Shown: positions 8,988-17,727 of the stretch, in pieces
How the letters are laid out: every line of letters begins with the position of its first letter
Numbering within the stretch: position 1 is the first letter of the stretch
Translations under genes and position numbers: made by a program
Assembly: GCF_000813425.1 (NCBI RefSeq)
Contig: NZ_JWIB01000013.1
Location: 62,001-126,000, forward strand
From: Sporosarcina sp. ZBG7A
GTDB lineage: Bacteria; Bacillota; Bacilli; Bacillales_A; Planococcaceae
Length of the DNA: 64,000 nucleotides
Reading direction: 5' to 3'
Notes under the pieces: model-generated
Database searches by the model: none
What the model was told of the DNA's origin: nothing
The model's input: only the letters and a program-made list of their open reading frames with translations

Positions 8988-10310
8988 TTAGTCTGCAATT
9001 GTAATGAAATATAAAACGAGCGGTACAACGAGCACATAAAGCCCAGGGTGAATCTCTTTATGACGACCAGAAAGTGCCTTAACAATGACGTAAATGATGA
9101 TCCCTGCTGCGATTCCGTTACCAAAGTTAAATGTGAAAATCGTAATGACAATCGTCATGAACGCTGGAAGTGATTCCGTCACGTCTTCAAAGTTAATGTT
9201 ACGTACAGCAGATAGCATCGTCAATCCTACTAATATCAATGCAGGCGCAGTTGCCTCGGTCGGAATAATCATAATCAGGGGTGTGATGAAAATCGTTAGC
9301 AAAAATAAGAGTCCAGTCGTGACCGCGGTTAGTCCCGTTCGACCACCAGCTTCCACACCTGCCGCAGATTCTACATACGTCGTCATCACGGGAACGGAAA
9401 ATAGCGATCCAAGTGCAGTCCCGCCTGCATCCACGAGAAAAGGCTTATCGATATTCGGCAAGTCCCCATTTTTGTCCAACATATTCCCTTTACTACCGAC
9501 ACCTAACATCGTACCAAGGCTTGAGAAAAAGTCAGGAATGAAAAACGCCAGTAAGAACGGGAAATACTCCAACTTCAAAGCATCCATAATATCCAGTTTG
9601 AATGCAACTGGTGCAATACTTTCAGGTAATGAAAATACTGATGTCGGTAGCTTAGTAATGCCCATCGGAATTCCGATGATTGTGACCAAAACGATTCCAA
9701 TCAGTAAGTGTCCACGTACTTTACGAGCAAGCAACACTGCCATGATGAAAAATCCGACGAGTGCGAGAATTGCATTTGGGGAACTCAAATCCCCTAGTTG
9801 AAGGGAGTTCGATTTTTCACTTGCTACTACTAACCCGGCACTACGGAATCCGATCAAGGCGATGAACAACCCAACACCTGCGCCTATAGAGAGTTTGATA
9901 GCTGGCGGCATGAGCCGTACAATCAGTTTTCTAAGTCCCAAAACAGTAAACAGAACAAACAGAATCCCAGAGATGAACACCATCCCCATCCCGGTTTGCC
10001 ATGGAATTCCTTCTGACAGGACAAGTGTCACCGATAGAAAAGCAACGGAACCGAGACCCGGTGCGAGCGCAAACGGACGGTTACTATAAAGTCCCATAAT
10101 GATTGTGACGATACCAGTCATCAAAATGACCGCTACTGTTGCAGGGCCTTTCGGCAATCCCGCGTTATCCAACATGCCTGGTACGACAATCAGAACATAC
10201 AGCATCGTCATGAAAACCGTTAACCCCGCTGCCATTTCTGTTTGAGGCGTCGTGCCGAATTCCTTCAGCTTAAATAGTTTCTCTGTTATCCCTTTTGCAT
10301 TCATCTGCAA
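8988..10310 (-). CDS. pbuG: Guanine/hypoxanthine permease (AzgA/PbuG type)
   Basis: 440 aa, 12-14 predicted helices. The N-terminal FGTTPQTEMAAGLTVFMTMLYV segment, the RPFALAPGLGSVAFL motif and the mid-protein FIPDFFSSLGTMLGVG are signatures of the AzgA-like purine base permeases (PbuG/PbuO). AGGAGG precedes the ATG. First gene of the operon with adenine deaminase and directly downstream of a guanine-class riboswitch with an intrinsic terminator. Established members carry hypoxanthine and guanine, and the aptamer class fits that substrate. PbuG against PbuO cannot be settled from sequence alone. Confidence 0.88.
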   Translation of the reverse strand: MQMNAKGITEKLFKLKEFGTTPQTEMAAGLTVFMTMLYVLIVVPGMLDNAGLPKGPATVAVILMTGIVTIIMGLYSNRPFALAPGLGSVAFLSVTLVLSEGIPWQTGMGMVFISGILFVLFTVLGLRKLIVRLMPPAIKLSIGAGVGLFIALIGFRSAGLVVASEKSNSLQLGDLSSPNAILALVGFFIMAVLLARKVRGHLLIGIVLVTIIGIPMGITKLPTSVFSLPESIAPVAFKLDIMDALKLEYFPFLLAFFIPDFFSSLGTMLGVGSKGNMLDKNGDLPNIDKPFLVDAGGTALGSLFSVPVMTTYVESAAGVEAGGRTGLTAVTTGLLFLLTIFITPLIMIIPTEATAPALILVGLTMLSAVRNINFEDVTESLPAFMTIVITIFTFNFGNGIAAGIIIYVIVKALSGRHKEIHPGLYVLVVPLVLYFITIAD

Positions 10311-10323
10311 ACCTCCTAATTAT

Positions 10324-10347
10324 CGTTCAGACTTAGTTGTCTGAACG
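10324..10347 (-). promoter_or_regulatory. Hairpin in the pbuG leader just upstream of the SD
   Basis: A 9-bp stem, CGTTCAGAC / GTCTGAACG with a 6-nt loop, lies between the riboswitch terminator and the AGGAGG of the permease. No U-run follows. A second small stem, ATTGCAT / ATGCAAT, sits at 10380-10397. They may stabilise the processed mRNA 5' end. Confidence 0.45.
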
Positions 10348-10403
10348 TAATAACTCTTGTGTCTCTTGTATCTCTAGTCATTGCATACGCATGCAATAAA
10401 AAA

Positions 10404-10436
10404 GTCCGGCATGCAACAAGTAGTTGCAAACCGGAC
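10404..10436 (-). terminator. Riboswitch expression-platform terminator
   Basis: On the minus strand a stem of about 13 bp (GTCCGG...GCAAC arms) is followed by TTTTTTAT. The 5' arm plus flank (CGTAGGTCCGGTT) is nearly complementary to the 3' part of the aptamer (AACCGGACTACG), so an antiterminator can form when the ligand is absent. Confidence 0.88.
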
Positions 10437-10522
10437 CTACGAAAGTCAAAGGGTGTGTGCAGACTTCACGATTTCTTCATGCTAAAGAACACAAAGAACC
10501 ACAATGCTTGCACACTATTCTT

Positions 10523-10602
10523 CAACTCGTAGTCCGGTTCTTTCAATGGGAACCTGGTAGAGACGCTCAGACCGTATTACTGAGCATATACGAGATTATA
10601 TT
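10523..10602 (-). promoter_or_regulatory. Guanine-class purine riboswitch
   Basis: On the minus strand: TATAAT, then the P1 strand CTCGTA, P2, the conserved GTCTCTACC region, P3, then GGACTACGAG closing P1. The P1 arms are at 10589-10594 and 10526-10531. The J3/1 residue in the specificity position is C (ACTAC context, as in the xpt aptamer), which predicts guanine or hypoxanthine and not adenine. It lies downstream of a good promoter and upstream of a terminator and the pbuG-ade operon. Ligand binding should promote termination. Confidence 0.93.
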
Positions 10603-10620
10603 CACTTTTATCACTTCGTC

Positions 10621-10649
10621 AGTATACATAGATTGTTATTCAATCACAA
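10621..10649 (-). promoter_or_regulatory. Sigma-A promoter of the pbuG-ade operon
   Basis: Minus strand -35 TTGTGA (10644-10649), 17-nt spacer, -10 TATACT (10621-10626). The predicted start is near 10614, just before the aptamer. Confidence 0.75.
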
Positions 10650-10794
10650 GCATTTTTATGAACAATAATTATTTATAATCACCAATCGTTCGTCTTTAAG
10701 GCTTTTTCTTTCCATAATAATAGTGTTAGTGACACTTTTTACCCAGTTCCAAAACATTTATATCCAGATTCCATTTTCGTTGAAAACTAAAAAA

Positions 10795-10818
10795 GCAACC
10801 TTTCAACTCGGAAGGTTA
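10795..10818 (-). terminator. Intrinsic terminator of the LysR gene
   Basis: Minus-strand stem AACCTT / AAGGTT with flanking G-C pairs, followed by TTTTTT. It lies 19 bp after the regulator stop. The stretch from 10650 to 10794 holds no gene that I can see. Confidence 0.75.
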
Positions 10819-10836
10819 CTCTTTTTCCAGATTGGA

Positions 10837-11715
10837 TTATACATTCGCTAGCATTCTTTGCAATAATGCTTCAATTGCAGGTGGACGATAGCGGTTTTTC
10901 ACATAAGCTAAATACACTGTCCTTTCAAGACTCGGGCTATCGAGTTCTCGAATGGCCAAATTTTCCGGCACGACTTTCCCGAGGTAATTCCTAGGAATAA
11001 TAGAAACTCCTATCCCTGCCTCCACTAATGTCAAAATGGTTTCGAAGCGATCCGCGTCGTAGCAACTATCCATGCTTACGCCCGCTTCTTTAAACGCTTC
11101 ATTAATGTTCACGCGTGTTTGAAATCCTCTACTCGTGATGATAAACGGCTCATCTGCAAGATGTTTCAAGTCAACATTGTCTCGATTCGTTAGAGGGTGC
11201 GTTGCATTCAAGACGAGAACTAATTTTTCATTATACAAAGGCGCGGTTACAATATCAGGTTCATCGATAAACTCATTCGTCAAACAAATATGTACTGCAT
11301 AATCACGTAATGCCTTCTCAATATCATTGCGTCCTAGGACTTCTTTGAGAACGACATGCATGTCAGGATATTCCTCCCTATACCACCCCAACACATTAGG
11401 GATCCAGTTCTTTACAGATTCAATCATGCCTAGTCTAACTTCTCCGCTACCTGCCACTTTCACTTCGTTCACTTCTTTTTCAAAAATATCCATTTCAGAT
11501 AAGATGTGAAGGGCACGCTCGTAAAACACTCGACCCGATTCCGTCAAATCCACCCGCTTCGTTGTCCGTTCCAATAACTGAAAGCCAATTTGTTCTTCAA
11601 GCGTCCTGATCGCTTTACTGAGGGATGGTTGGGACAAATGTAGCTTAGCGGCAGCTCCTGAAAAACCACCTTCTTTAACGACAGCTACAAGGTAACGAAG
11701 CTGTTTGATGTCCAT
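10837..11715 (-). CDS. LysR-family transcriptional regulator
   Basis: 292 aa. The N-terminal winged HTH shows MDIKQLRYLVAVVKEGGFSGAA and LHLSQPSLSKAIRTLEEQ, and an effector-binding domain follows to the C-terminus. AAGGAG lies 9 nt before the ATG at 11715; an ATG three codons upstream abuts the SD and is unlikely. It is divergent from hutG-gltS with only 130 bp between starts. The classical LysR arrangement would be activation of that operon by a histidine- or glutamate-related co-inducer, which is inference. Confidence 0.88.
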   Translation of the reverse strand: MDIKQLRYLVAVVKEGGFSGAAAKLHLSQPSLSKAIRTLEEQIGFQLLERTTKRVDLTESGRVFYERALHILSEMDIFEKEVNEVKVAGSGEVRLGMIESVKNWIPNVLGWYREEYPDMHVVLKEVLGRNDIEKALRDYAVHICLTNEFIDEPDIVTAPLYNEKLVLVLNATHPLTNRDNVDLKHLADEPFIITSRGFQTRVNINEAFKEAGVSMDSCYDADRFETILTLVEAGIGVSIIPRNYLGKVVPENLAIRELDSPSLERTVYLAYVKNRYRPPAIEALLQRMLANV

Positions 11716-11812
11716 TGTCCTCATCTCCTTCTTTCGATCTATTATAACCTAAAAGCATAAGTAAATGAATTATAGATATTTGAAATAATAAATGACAGCT
11801 CGTATAATGAAG

Positions 11813-11818
11813 CGTATT
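11813..11818 (+). promoter_or_regulatory. -10 element of the hutG-gltS operon
   Basis: A consensus TATAAT lies 27 bp before the hutG ATG. No good -35 hexamer is present at 16-18 bp, which fits an activator-dependent promoter. A second TATAAT, on the minus strand at 11741-11746, is the likely -10 of the divergent LysR gene. Confidence 0.5.
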
Positions 11819-11845
11819 GCACTTAACTTTGAAAGGGTGATCCCT

Positions 11846-12811
11846 ATGATCAACGCAACGAATCCAGAAGTCTGGAGCGGCCGAATCGACGATGTTACCA
11901 AGCGTGCAGCATTTCGTCTTCATCAAGTGATGCAGCTGAACTCTCCGAAAGAAAGCGCTACCAGTCCTACTTGTGCACTGATCGGGTTTTCATCTGACGA
12001 AGGAGTTCGACGAAATAACGGCCGTACCGGAGCTGCTGCTGGCCCTGATTCACTTCGCCGTGAACTTGCAAAACTTCCTTGGCGACAACCAGAATCACAT
12101 CAAATTGTTGACTTAGGAACCGTTTTTTGCAAAGATGGTAAACTAGAAGACGCGCAACGTGAACTCGGTCAAACTGTCCGCCAGTGCTTAACTGATAACA
12201 GAAAGCCTGTCGTTCTTGGGGGCGGCCATGAAACCGCTTTCGGACATTATTTAGGTGTAAGAACATTTGTAGGACCTGATGCAAAAGTTGGTGTTATTAA
12301 CATTGATGCCCATTTCGATTTGCGCAGTTATGACAAACAAACTTCTTCAGGGACAATGTTTAAACAAATGCTCGACACCGATGATGCCACCTCATATTTC
12401 GTCTTAGGTATACAAGAATTCGGTAATACACAATTATTATTTGACGAAGCGGAACGTCTTGGCGTTCACTATATAACAGAACGTCAATTAGAAGAGACGC
12501 CTGTTGAACACATCTATACTCAGCTCCATCAATTTATCGCTACTCAAGATTACATTATGCTTACACTTTGTTCGGATGTATTGGACGCTGCTGTAGCACC
12601 CGGCGTCAGTGCGCCTTCGCCATTCGGACTTTCTCCGAAGCAAGTACGAGAACTCATTCGTATTGTTGCGTCTGCACAGAAAACGCTTTCATTTGACATC
12701 TCAGAAATCAATCCTTCCCTCGATGAGAACGGCCGTACGGTTAAACTCGGTGCTTACTTAACGAATGAAGCGATTGTCTCACTGCTTGGAGGTACACAGA
12801 ATGACGATTGA
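11846..12811 (+). CDS. hutG: Formimidoylglutamase
   Basis: 321 aa ureohydrolase-fold enzyme that converts N-formimidoyl-glutamate to glutamate and formamide, the last step of one histidine degradation route. Metal motifs: GGGHE (H128), NIDAHFDLR (D154, H156, D158) and CSDVLDAA near 242-249, followed by APGVSAPSPFGL, a HutG-type signature. The ATG at 11846 has AAAGGGTGAT upstream; in-frame ATGs further upstream lack an SD. The stop overlaps the start of gltS by 11 bp. No hutH, hutU or hutI is in the window, so the rest of the pathway must be elsewhere. Confidence 0.9.
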   Translation: MINATNPEVWSGRIDDVTKRAAFRLHQVMQLNSPKESATSPTCALIGFSSDEGVRRNNGRTGAAAGPDSLRRELAKLPWRQPESHQIVDLGTVFCKDGKLEDAQRELGQTVRQCLTDNRKPVVLGGGHETAFGHYLGVRTFVGPDAKVGVINIDAHFDLRSYDKQTSSGTMFKQMLDTDDATSYFVLGIQEFGNTQLLFDEAERLGVHYITERQLEETPVEHIYTQLHQFIATQDYIMLTLCSDVLDAAVAPGVSAPSPFGLSPKQVRELIRIVASAQKTLSFDISEINPSLDENGRTVKLGAYLTNEAIVSLLGGTQNDD

Positions 12812-14009
12812 ATTGAATCAGGTAACAACGCTATTCCTCGCAATGGCACTGTTTTTACTCGGCACGACCCTCGTCCGTAATACCAAGATTTTGCAGAAAT
12901 TTTGTATTCCTGCACCCGTTGTAGGAGGCTTGCTATTCGCCATTCTTGCAACAATTTTAAAAGCAACAGGACTTGTGAGCTTCACTCTCGATACATCGCT
13001 TCAAAACTTATTCATGCTCACCTTCTTCGCAACCGTGGGACTTGGCGCAAGCTTTGCACTCATTAAACTTGGTGGTAAATTACTCCTCATCTATTGGGCC
13101 GCGTGCGCATTCCTTGCAATCATGCAAAATGTGATTGGTGTGTCCATGTCATACTTGTTCGACATTCATCCTCTAATCGGGATGATGGCAGGAGCTGTTT
13201 CCATGGAGGGCGGACATGGTGGTGCTACAGCTTACGGAACGACTGTGGAAGCGATGGGCATCGACTCCGCGTTTTCTATAGGAATTGCAGCTGCAACATT
13301 CGGATTGGTTGCAGGTGGATTGGTCGGAGGACCGCTCGTTAAATATTTGATCAAAAAACACGACTTAAAGTCGACTGAAGTAGAAGAATCTTACGAATTT
13401 GTTGCTGAAGCACATGACCCGGCCATCAATGTCGACAACTTCACGATGCAAGCGTTCCTCATCGTCGCTTCTATGGCTGGTGGTTCATTGTTAGGTGATG
13501 TGTTTACGAAAGTAACAAGTACCTTTATGGAAAACGCCATCGTCTTACCTAATTATGTCGGTGCAATGTTTGTCGCTGTCGTAATTCGTAACGTTGTCGA
13601 TCGCATTAACGGCAATATCGTGCACATGCGCAGCATCACTCTCATCGGGGATGTCGCTCTAGGTATATTCTTATCCATGGCACTTATGAGCATTAAGCTT
13701 TGGGAAGTTGCAGGTCTAGCACTTCCACTACTCGTAATCGTCTTTGTACAAGTTCTATTCCTCGTATTATTTGCGATTTTTGTTCTGTTCCGCATCCTTG
13801 GCAAAAACTACGATGCCGCTGTAATGTGTGCAGGATTTGCAGGACATGGACTTGGTGCTACACCAAATGCGATGGCGAATATGGCCGCTGTAACCGCACG
13901 TTACGGCCCATCTCGAACAGCGTATTTAATCGTACCAATTGTTGGTGCGTTCCTGATTGACGTCGTATCGATGCCAATCATTATTACGACAATGAATATC
14001 TTTAGTTAA
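12801..14009 (+). CDS. gltS: Sodium/glutamate symporter
   Basis: 402 aa, ten or more helices with two inverted halves. The GltS pattern is clear: LVRNTKILQKFCIPAPVVGGLLFA near the N-terminus, MAGAVSMEGGHGGATAYG, and the matching C-terminal GFAGHGLGATPNAMANMAAV. GGAGGT precedes the ATG inside the end of hutG, so the two genes are translationally coupled. Transport of glutamate or a related product such as formimidoylglutamate would fit the pairing. Confidence 0.92.
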   Translation: MTIELNQVTTLFLAMALFLLGTTLVRNTKILQKFCIPAPVVGGLLFAILATILKATGLVSFTLDTSLQNLFMLTFFATVGLGASFALIKLGGKLLLIYWAACAFLAIMQNVIGVSMSYLFDIHPLIGMMAGAVSMEGGHGGATAYGTTVEAMGIDSAFSIGIAAATFGLVAGGLVGGPLVKYLIKKHDLKSTEVEESYEFVAEAHDPAINVDNFTMQAFLIVASMAGGSLLGDVFTKVTSTFMENAIVLPNYVGAMFVAVVIRNVVDRINGNIVHMRSITLIGDVALGIFLSMALMSIKLWEVAGLALPLLVIVFVQVLFLVLFAIFVLFRILGKNYDAAVMCAGFAGHGLGATPNAMANMAAVTARYGPSRTAYLIVPIVGAFLIDVVSMPIIITTMNIFS

Positions 14010-14016
14010 CATTCGA

Positions 14017-14045
14017 AACCGGCTCATGGTAGCCGGTTTTTTTTT
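14017..14045 (+). terminator. Intrinsic terminator of hutG-gltS
   Basis: 9-bp perfect stem AAACCGGCT / AGCCGGTTT with a 6-nt loop, then a run of T. Confidence 0.92.
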
Positions 14046-14080
14046 GTGGATTCACTATGCAAATCCCTGTTGTTCTTCTA

Positions 14081-14109
14081 TTAACTACGTCATAATAAAG
14101 CTATATACT
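14081..14109 (+). promoter_or_regulatory. Probable promoter of the M24 peptidase gene
   Basis: -35 TTAACT, 17-nt spacer, -10 TATACT. It ends 22 bp before the ATG. Confidence 0.5.
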
Positions 14110-14131
14110 GCATATCCAGGAGGAATTCATC

Positions 14132-15238
14132 ATGACTGACATGTACGAAAAACGGCGTCAAGCGCTACGCACTCATCTTCAAGACCAATCACTTACTGCG
14201 GTGCTCGTAACGGATCCCGCCAACGTATTCTATTTCACAGGATTCAACTCAGACCCACACGAGCGATTTTTAGGCCTCTTCATAGAAGCATCTAAAGGGA
14301 AAACGATTCTCTTCACTCCTGCACTCGACAAGGATGCAGCTGCAGAAAGCTCCGATATCGGAACAATTGTCTCAATTTCCGATGAACAACTTCCATTCGA
14401 TGTCATTCGTTCTACTGTCGGTGATCTTTCAGGAAACGTCGGCATTGAAGCGAAAGCGTTTAGCTTTTTCCGTTATAACGAATTTAGTACTGCATTCCCT
14501 GCAGCCAAAGTGGTGGACGTTCAGGCTTTCATCAACAAGCTGCGTAAACGTAAAACACGTGAAGAAATCGCCGCATTGAAGAAACCGATTGAAATTATCG
14601 AGCGTGTTCTTGAAGAAGGCATCAAGCTCGTAAAAGTCGGCATGACTGAATCCGAACTGACAGCTGAACTTGAGTACTTAATGCGCAAATTCGGAGCGGA
14701 CGGTCCCTCTTTCTCATCAATTGTCCTATCCGGTGAAAAAGCGGCGTTGCCACACGGCGAACCTGGCGAGCGCAAACTGCAAGTCGGTGATTATTTGCTG
14801 ATTGACTTCGGAGTAGCAAAAGACGGCTATATGTCGGATACGACACGTACATTCATTATCGGAGAGGCATCCGATCGCCAACGACTCATTTACGATACAG
14901 TACTTGCATCGAACCAGGCAGGAATCCATGCCGTCCAAGCAGGAAATCCATTGAAAACGTTCGATATCGCTGCACGCAACGTCATTCAAGAAGCTGGTTT
15001 CGGTGAGTATTTCAACAATCGAGTTGGCCATGGTCTCGGTATTGAAGTGCACGAAGAACCTTCCATTCATATGAACAACGAAGAAATCGCAGAGCCCGGA
15101 CTCGTGTTCACAATCGAGCCCGGCATCTACATCCCAGGTGAAGGCGGCGTCCGCATCGAAGATACTGTCTATATCAACGAAGACGGCGAAGTGGAAGTAC
15201 TCTCTACCTTCCCACGCGAGTTGAGAGTTTTAGGCTAA
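14132..15238 (+). CDS. Xaa-Pro aminopeptidase/prolidase-like peptidase (M24B)
   Basis: 368 aa pita-bread metallopeptidase. An N-terminal creatinase-like domain (VTDPANVFYFTGF) is followed by the catalytic domain with all five ligands: D225 (LLIDFG), D236 (MSDTTRTF), H300 (VGHGLG), E329 (FTIEPGIY) and E343 (VRIEDT). The family removes N-terminal residues before proline or splits Xaa-Pro dipeptides in the cytosol. AGGAGG lies 8 nt before the ATG. It is monocistronic, with its own promoter and terminator. Confidence 0.9.
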   Translation: MTDMYEKRRQALRTHLQDQSLTAVLVTDPANVFYFTGFNSDPHERFLGLFIEASKGKTILFTPALDKDAAAESSDIGTIVSISDEQLPFDVIRSTVGDLSGNVGIEAKAFSFFRYNEFSTAFPAAKVVDVQAFINKLRKRKTREEIAALKKPIEIIERVLEEGIKLVKVGMTESELTAELEYLMRKFGADGPSFSSIVLSGEKAALPHGEPGERKLQVGDYLLIDFGVAKDGYMSDTTRTFIIGEASDRQRLIYDTVLASNQAGIHAVQAGNPLKTFDIAARNVIQEAGFGEYFNNRVGHGLGIEVHEEPSIHMNNEEIAEPGLVFTIEPGIYIPGEGGVRIEDTVYINEDGEVEVLSTFPRELRVLG

Positions 15239-15258
15239 TAGAAAATTTGAATCGTCGT

Positions 15259-15296
15259 TTGCATCATGCCATATCCATGATGCAAGCGGTTTTTTT
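15259..15296 (+). terminator. Intrinsic terminator of the M24 peptidase gene
   Basis: 10-bp stem TTGCATCATG / CATGATGCAA with a 7-nt loop; TTTTTTT follows five bases after the stem. Confidence 0.85.
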
Positions 15297-15318
15297 GTGC
15301 AAACTTCTGCATTTTATA

Positions 15319-15904
15319 GCGAGATAGCCCTTCCCTAAACGTGCGGAGCGCTACCAATTAATCCCTTCAAGCACTTGAATTGTGTCTCGTTATCGAGAAA
15401 CTCTGCTAAGTGTCGGAGAAATCAGTTGGGGGGATGGGGAAAGTCTCCCAGTGTAAGAGGAATCGATTGGAGTGTCGGGCAATCCCCGAAAAATGTCGGA
15501 TAGCGCAGAATGCACGGCTCACAGCGAACTAGCCCTTTCCCAAATGCGCGGAGAGCTTCCAATTAATCCTTTAAGGCACTTGAATTGTGTCTCGTTATCG
15601 AGAAACTCTGCTAAGTGTCGGAGAAATCAGTTGGGGGGATGGAGAAAGTCTCCCAGTGTCCGTGAAATCAATCGGAGTGTCGGGCAATCCCCGAGAAATG
15701 TCGGAGAACGCAGAATGCACGGCTCGCAGCGAGATAGCCTTTCCCAAAACGCGCGGAGCGCTACCAATTAATCCCTTAACGATGTTGAATTGTGTCTCGT
15801 TGCCGATTAATTTTCCCTTATTGCCGATTCACGACACCTTAGTTCCGATTCCTAACGGCAAACTGTCGATAACAGCCTCCATGTTGCCGATTCCCTCTCA
15901 CAGT
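15319..15904. repeat. 21-bp phased array, locus A (three higher-order copies)
   Basis: Three copies of a linker of about 70 bp (start GCGAGATAGCCC, middle GCTACCAATTAATCC, end GAATTGTGTCTCGTT) begin at 15319, 15524 and 15729, exactly 205 bp apart. The first two are followed by units with a TGTCGG word at 15411, 15473, 15494 and at 15616, 15678, 15699. The third is followed by five exact 21-bp units starting at 15800, 15821, 15842, 15863 and 15884, with TTGCCGATT as the usual word. 205 is not a multiple of 3 and open frames are not kept, so the array is non-coding. It lies between convergent genes, 22 bp after a terminator. Confidence 0.85.
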
Positions 15905-16133
15905 GAACTAGCCGTCACCAAACATTCCTAAAAAACGCGATAACTCCACGAAATAGCCATTGAATCGGCGCAAACACTATATCAGGCACGACAAAAAACA
16001 AATCTGACAAGCAGCCGCTCTCTTCTTTCTTCTTGTTACGCTTAGCTTTTCTTCCATTCACACACCGCCACCTCTTCCACACTCAATTCCCAGTATCTTC
16101 TACATATCCTCCCTTAATCCTTTCCAGCACATG

Positions 16134-16159
16134 AAAAAACGCCCCACTGTAGTGGAGCG
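16134..16159 (-). terminator. Intrinsic terminator of ugpB
   Basis: Minus-strand stem CGCTCCAC / GTGGGGCG with a 4-nt loop, then TTTTTT. The stretch from 15905 to 16133 holds no gene that I recognise. Confidence 0.85.
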
Positions 16160-16168
16160 CCTTCCCTC

Positions 16169-17539
16169 TTATTTTTTCGTTTTATTTGCAACTTCAATCG
16201 CACGATTCGTTCCTTCAGCCGCTTGTTCCAATGCTTCAGCCGGATCTTTTCCTTGATACATATCTTCAAGTGCCGTCACAATTTGTTGACGTGACTCCGG
16301 GAACACGGAAATGAGCGCACCTTGGGTTGCATAGCCTGGTACCGTATCTTGTAACTGGTCCACAGTCACTTTATATTGAGGGAACTCAGCCCATTTCTCT
16401 TTCACACTTTCTTCTTCATATGCTTTCGGGTTAATCGCAAAGTAGCCAGTATCCAAATGCCACTTTGCCTGAACTTCAGGTGTCGTTAAGTATTGCATGA
16501 ATTCCCAAGCAGCTTCTTGCTCCTCTTCAGCAATTCCTTTTGACATCCAAAGTGATGCCCCGCCGATTACAACGCCATTGCGCTTCACTTCGTCCGCATG
16601 CGGGATATATGCAACACCGACTTCAAATGGCGCAGTGTCGATTGCTCCAGCAACACCTGCGGATGAATCCAAATACATTGCTACTTTTTCTGACGCAAAT
16701 GCTGCACGGATATCATCCCAATTTGTTCCGAAATTACCGAACGTTTTCGCTTTGTTCATTGTATCGAGTGTGCGGAACACGAGGCGTCCTTCGTCACTAT
16801 TAAACGCAGCTTCTGTTGCATCACCTGTGCGCCCATTGTTTTCATTCACATAGTCGCCACCTTGTGTTGCGAGTAATTGCTCGAAGAACCAGCCATACGT
16901 CAGCATGGAGAACCCGTACATCTCCCCTTTTGTTAACTTTTCAGCGGAATTGATGACCTCTGCGAATGTTTCAGGAGCTTTTTCAGGATCGAGTCCAGCT
17001 TCTTTGAATGCATCTTTGTTATAAATCATAACTGGCGTGGAAGAGTTAAAAGGCATAGAGTACAACTCGTCATCCACTTTGTAGTAGTTCAAGATGTTTT
17101 GCTCGAGCTCGTCAGCGTTAAAATCATTTTTATCGATAAACTTCTGGATTGGCTCAATATAGCCGCTGTCGATCATATACTTTGTACCGATTTCAAAAAC
17201 TTGTGTGATCGCTGGAGCGTCTTTCGTTCCGCCGACACTACGTAGTTTGGTCAGCGACTCTTCATACGTCCCCTGGAATTCAGCTTTCACTTCGTATTTA
17301 TCTTGAGACTCGTTGAAGTTCGCAACGATTTCATCCAACGACGTTTGCCCGGTTCCGGACATGGCGTGCCAAAACTCGATTGACACTTTGTCGTCTTCTG
17401 TCTTCGTAGCTTCACCTTTCGTGCCTTCTTCCTTAGTCCCTTCATCGTTCGTGCTGGAGTCACTATTCGTACACGCTGCAAGGACTGCCAGACTGAGTAC
17501 CGTTAAAAATAATAGCATGAGCTTCACAGTTTTTCTCAT
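16169..17539 (-). CDS. ugpB: Glycerol-3-phosphate ABC transporter, substrate-binding lipoprotein
   Basis: 456 aa family-1 solute-binding protein. The signal peptide ends in the lipobox LAAC (Cys23), followed by an acidic Ser/Thr/Glu linker. The mature part has IEFWHAMSGTGQTSLDEIV and the UgpB-like segments YGWFFEQLLATQGG and IGGASLWMSKG. It should bind sn-glycerol-3-phosphate or glycerophosphodiesters outside the membrane. It is the last ugp gene, separated from ugpE by 224 bp that contain a repeat element. The other ugp genes overlap, so it may be transcribed partly on its own. Confidence 0.87.
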   Translation of the reverse strand: MRKTVKLMLLFLTVLSLAVLAACTNSDSSTNDEGTKEEGTKGEATKTEDDKVSIEFWHAMSGTGQTSLDEIVANFNESQDKYEVKAEFQGTYEESLTKLRSVGGTKDAPAITQVFEIGTKYMIDSGYIEPIQKFIDKNDFNADELEQNILNYYKVDDELYSMPFNSSTPVMIYNKDAFKEAGLDPEKAPETFAEVINSAEKLTKGEMYGFSMLTYGWFFEQLLATQGGDYVNENNGRTGDATEAAFNSDEGRLVFRTLDTMNKAKTFGNFGTNWDDIRAAFASEKVAMYLDSSAGVAGAIDTAPFEVGVAYIPHADEVKRNGVVIGGASLWMSKGIAEEEQEAAWEFMQYLTTPEVQAKWHLDTGYFAINPKAYEEESVKEKWAEFPQYKVTVDQLQDTVPGYATQGALISVFPESRQQIVTALEDMYQGKDPAEALEQAAEGTNRAIEVANKTKK

Positions 17540-17599
17540 CTTCCTCTACACCCCATCTCTCAAAGTTTTCATTCTATTATTATATGGGCTAATGAACGG

Positions 17600-17727
17600 T
17601 GTTGATTTACGCTTCAGACGGACGCTTTCCGCGGGCTCGATCTCAGCCTCCTCGGCGCTACGCTTCTGCGGGGTCTTCGATCTTCGCTGATTCCGCAGGA
17701 GTCGCCGTCTTCAGCTCCAATCAACGG
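17600..17727 (-). repeat. GC-rich intergenic repeat inside the ugp operon (copy 3)
   Basis: The best-preserved copy: begins GTTGATTTACGCTTCAG, carries CTTTCCGCGGGCTC and CCTCGGCGCTACGCTTC, and ends CTCCAATCAACGG. It lies between ugpE and ugpB and can form internal hairpins (for example GACTCCTGCGG with CCGCAGAAG on the minus strand). No transposase is present, so it would be a non-autonomous element. Confidence 0.75.

Noticed and set aside
10424-10678. 84-codon plus-strand open frame over the riboswitch
   Set aside because: It is antisense to a clear aptamer and terminator and has no SD.
15472-15931. Open frames of about 100 codons in array A
   Set aside because: The 205-bp period shifts the frame between copies and no SD is present.
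17600-17727. Insertion sequence in the ugp operon
   Set aside because: There is no transposase or clear terminal duplication; it matches a short intergenic repeat type.
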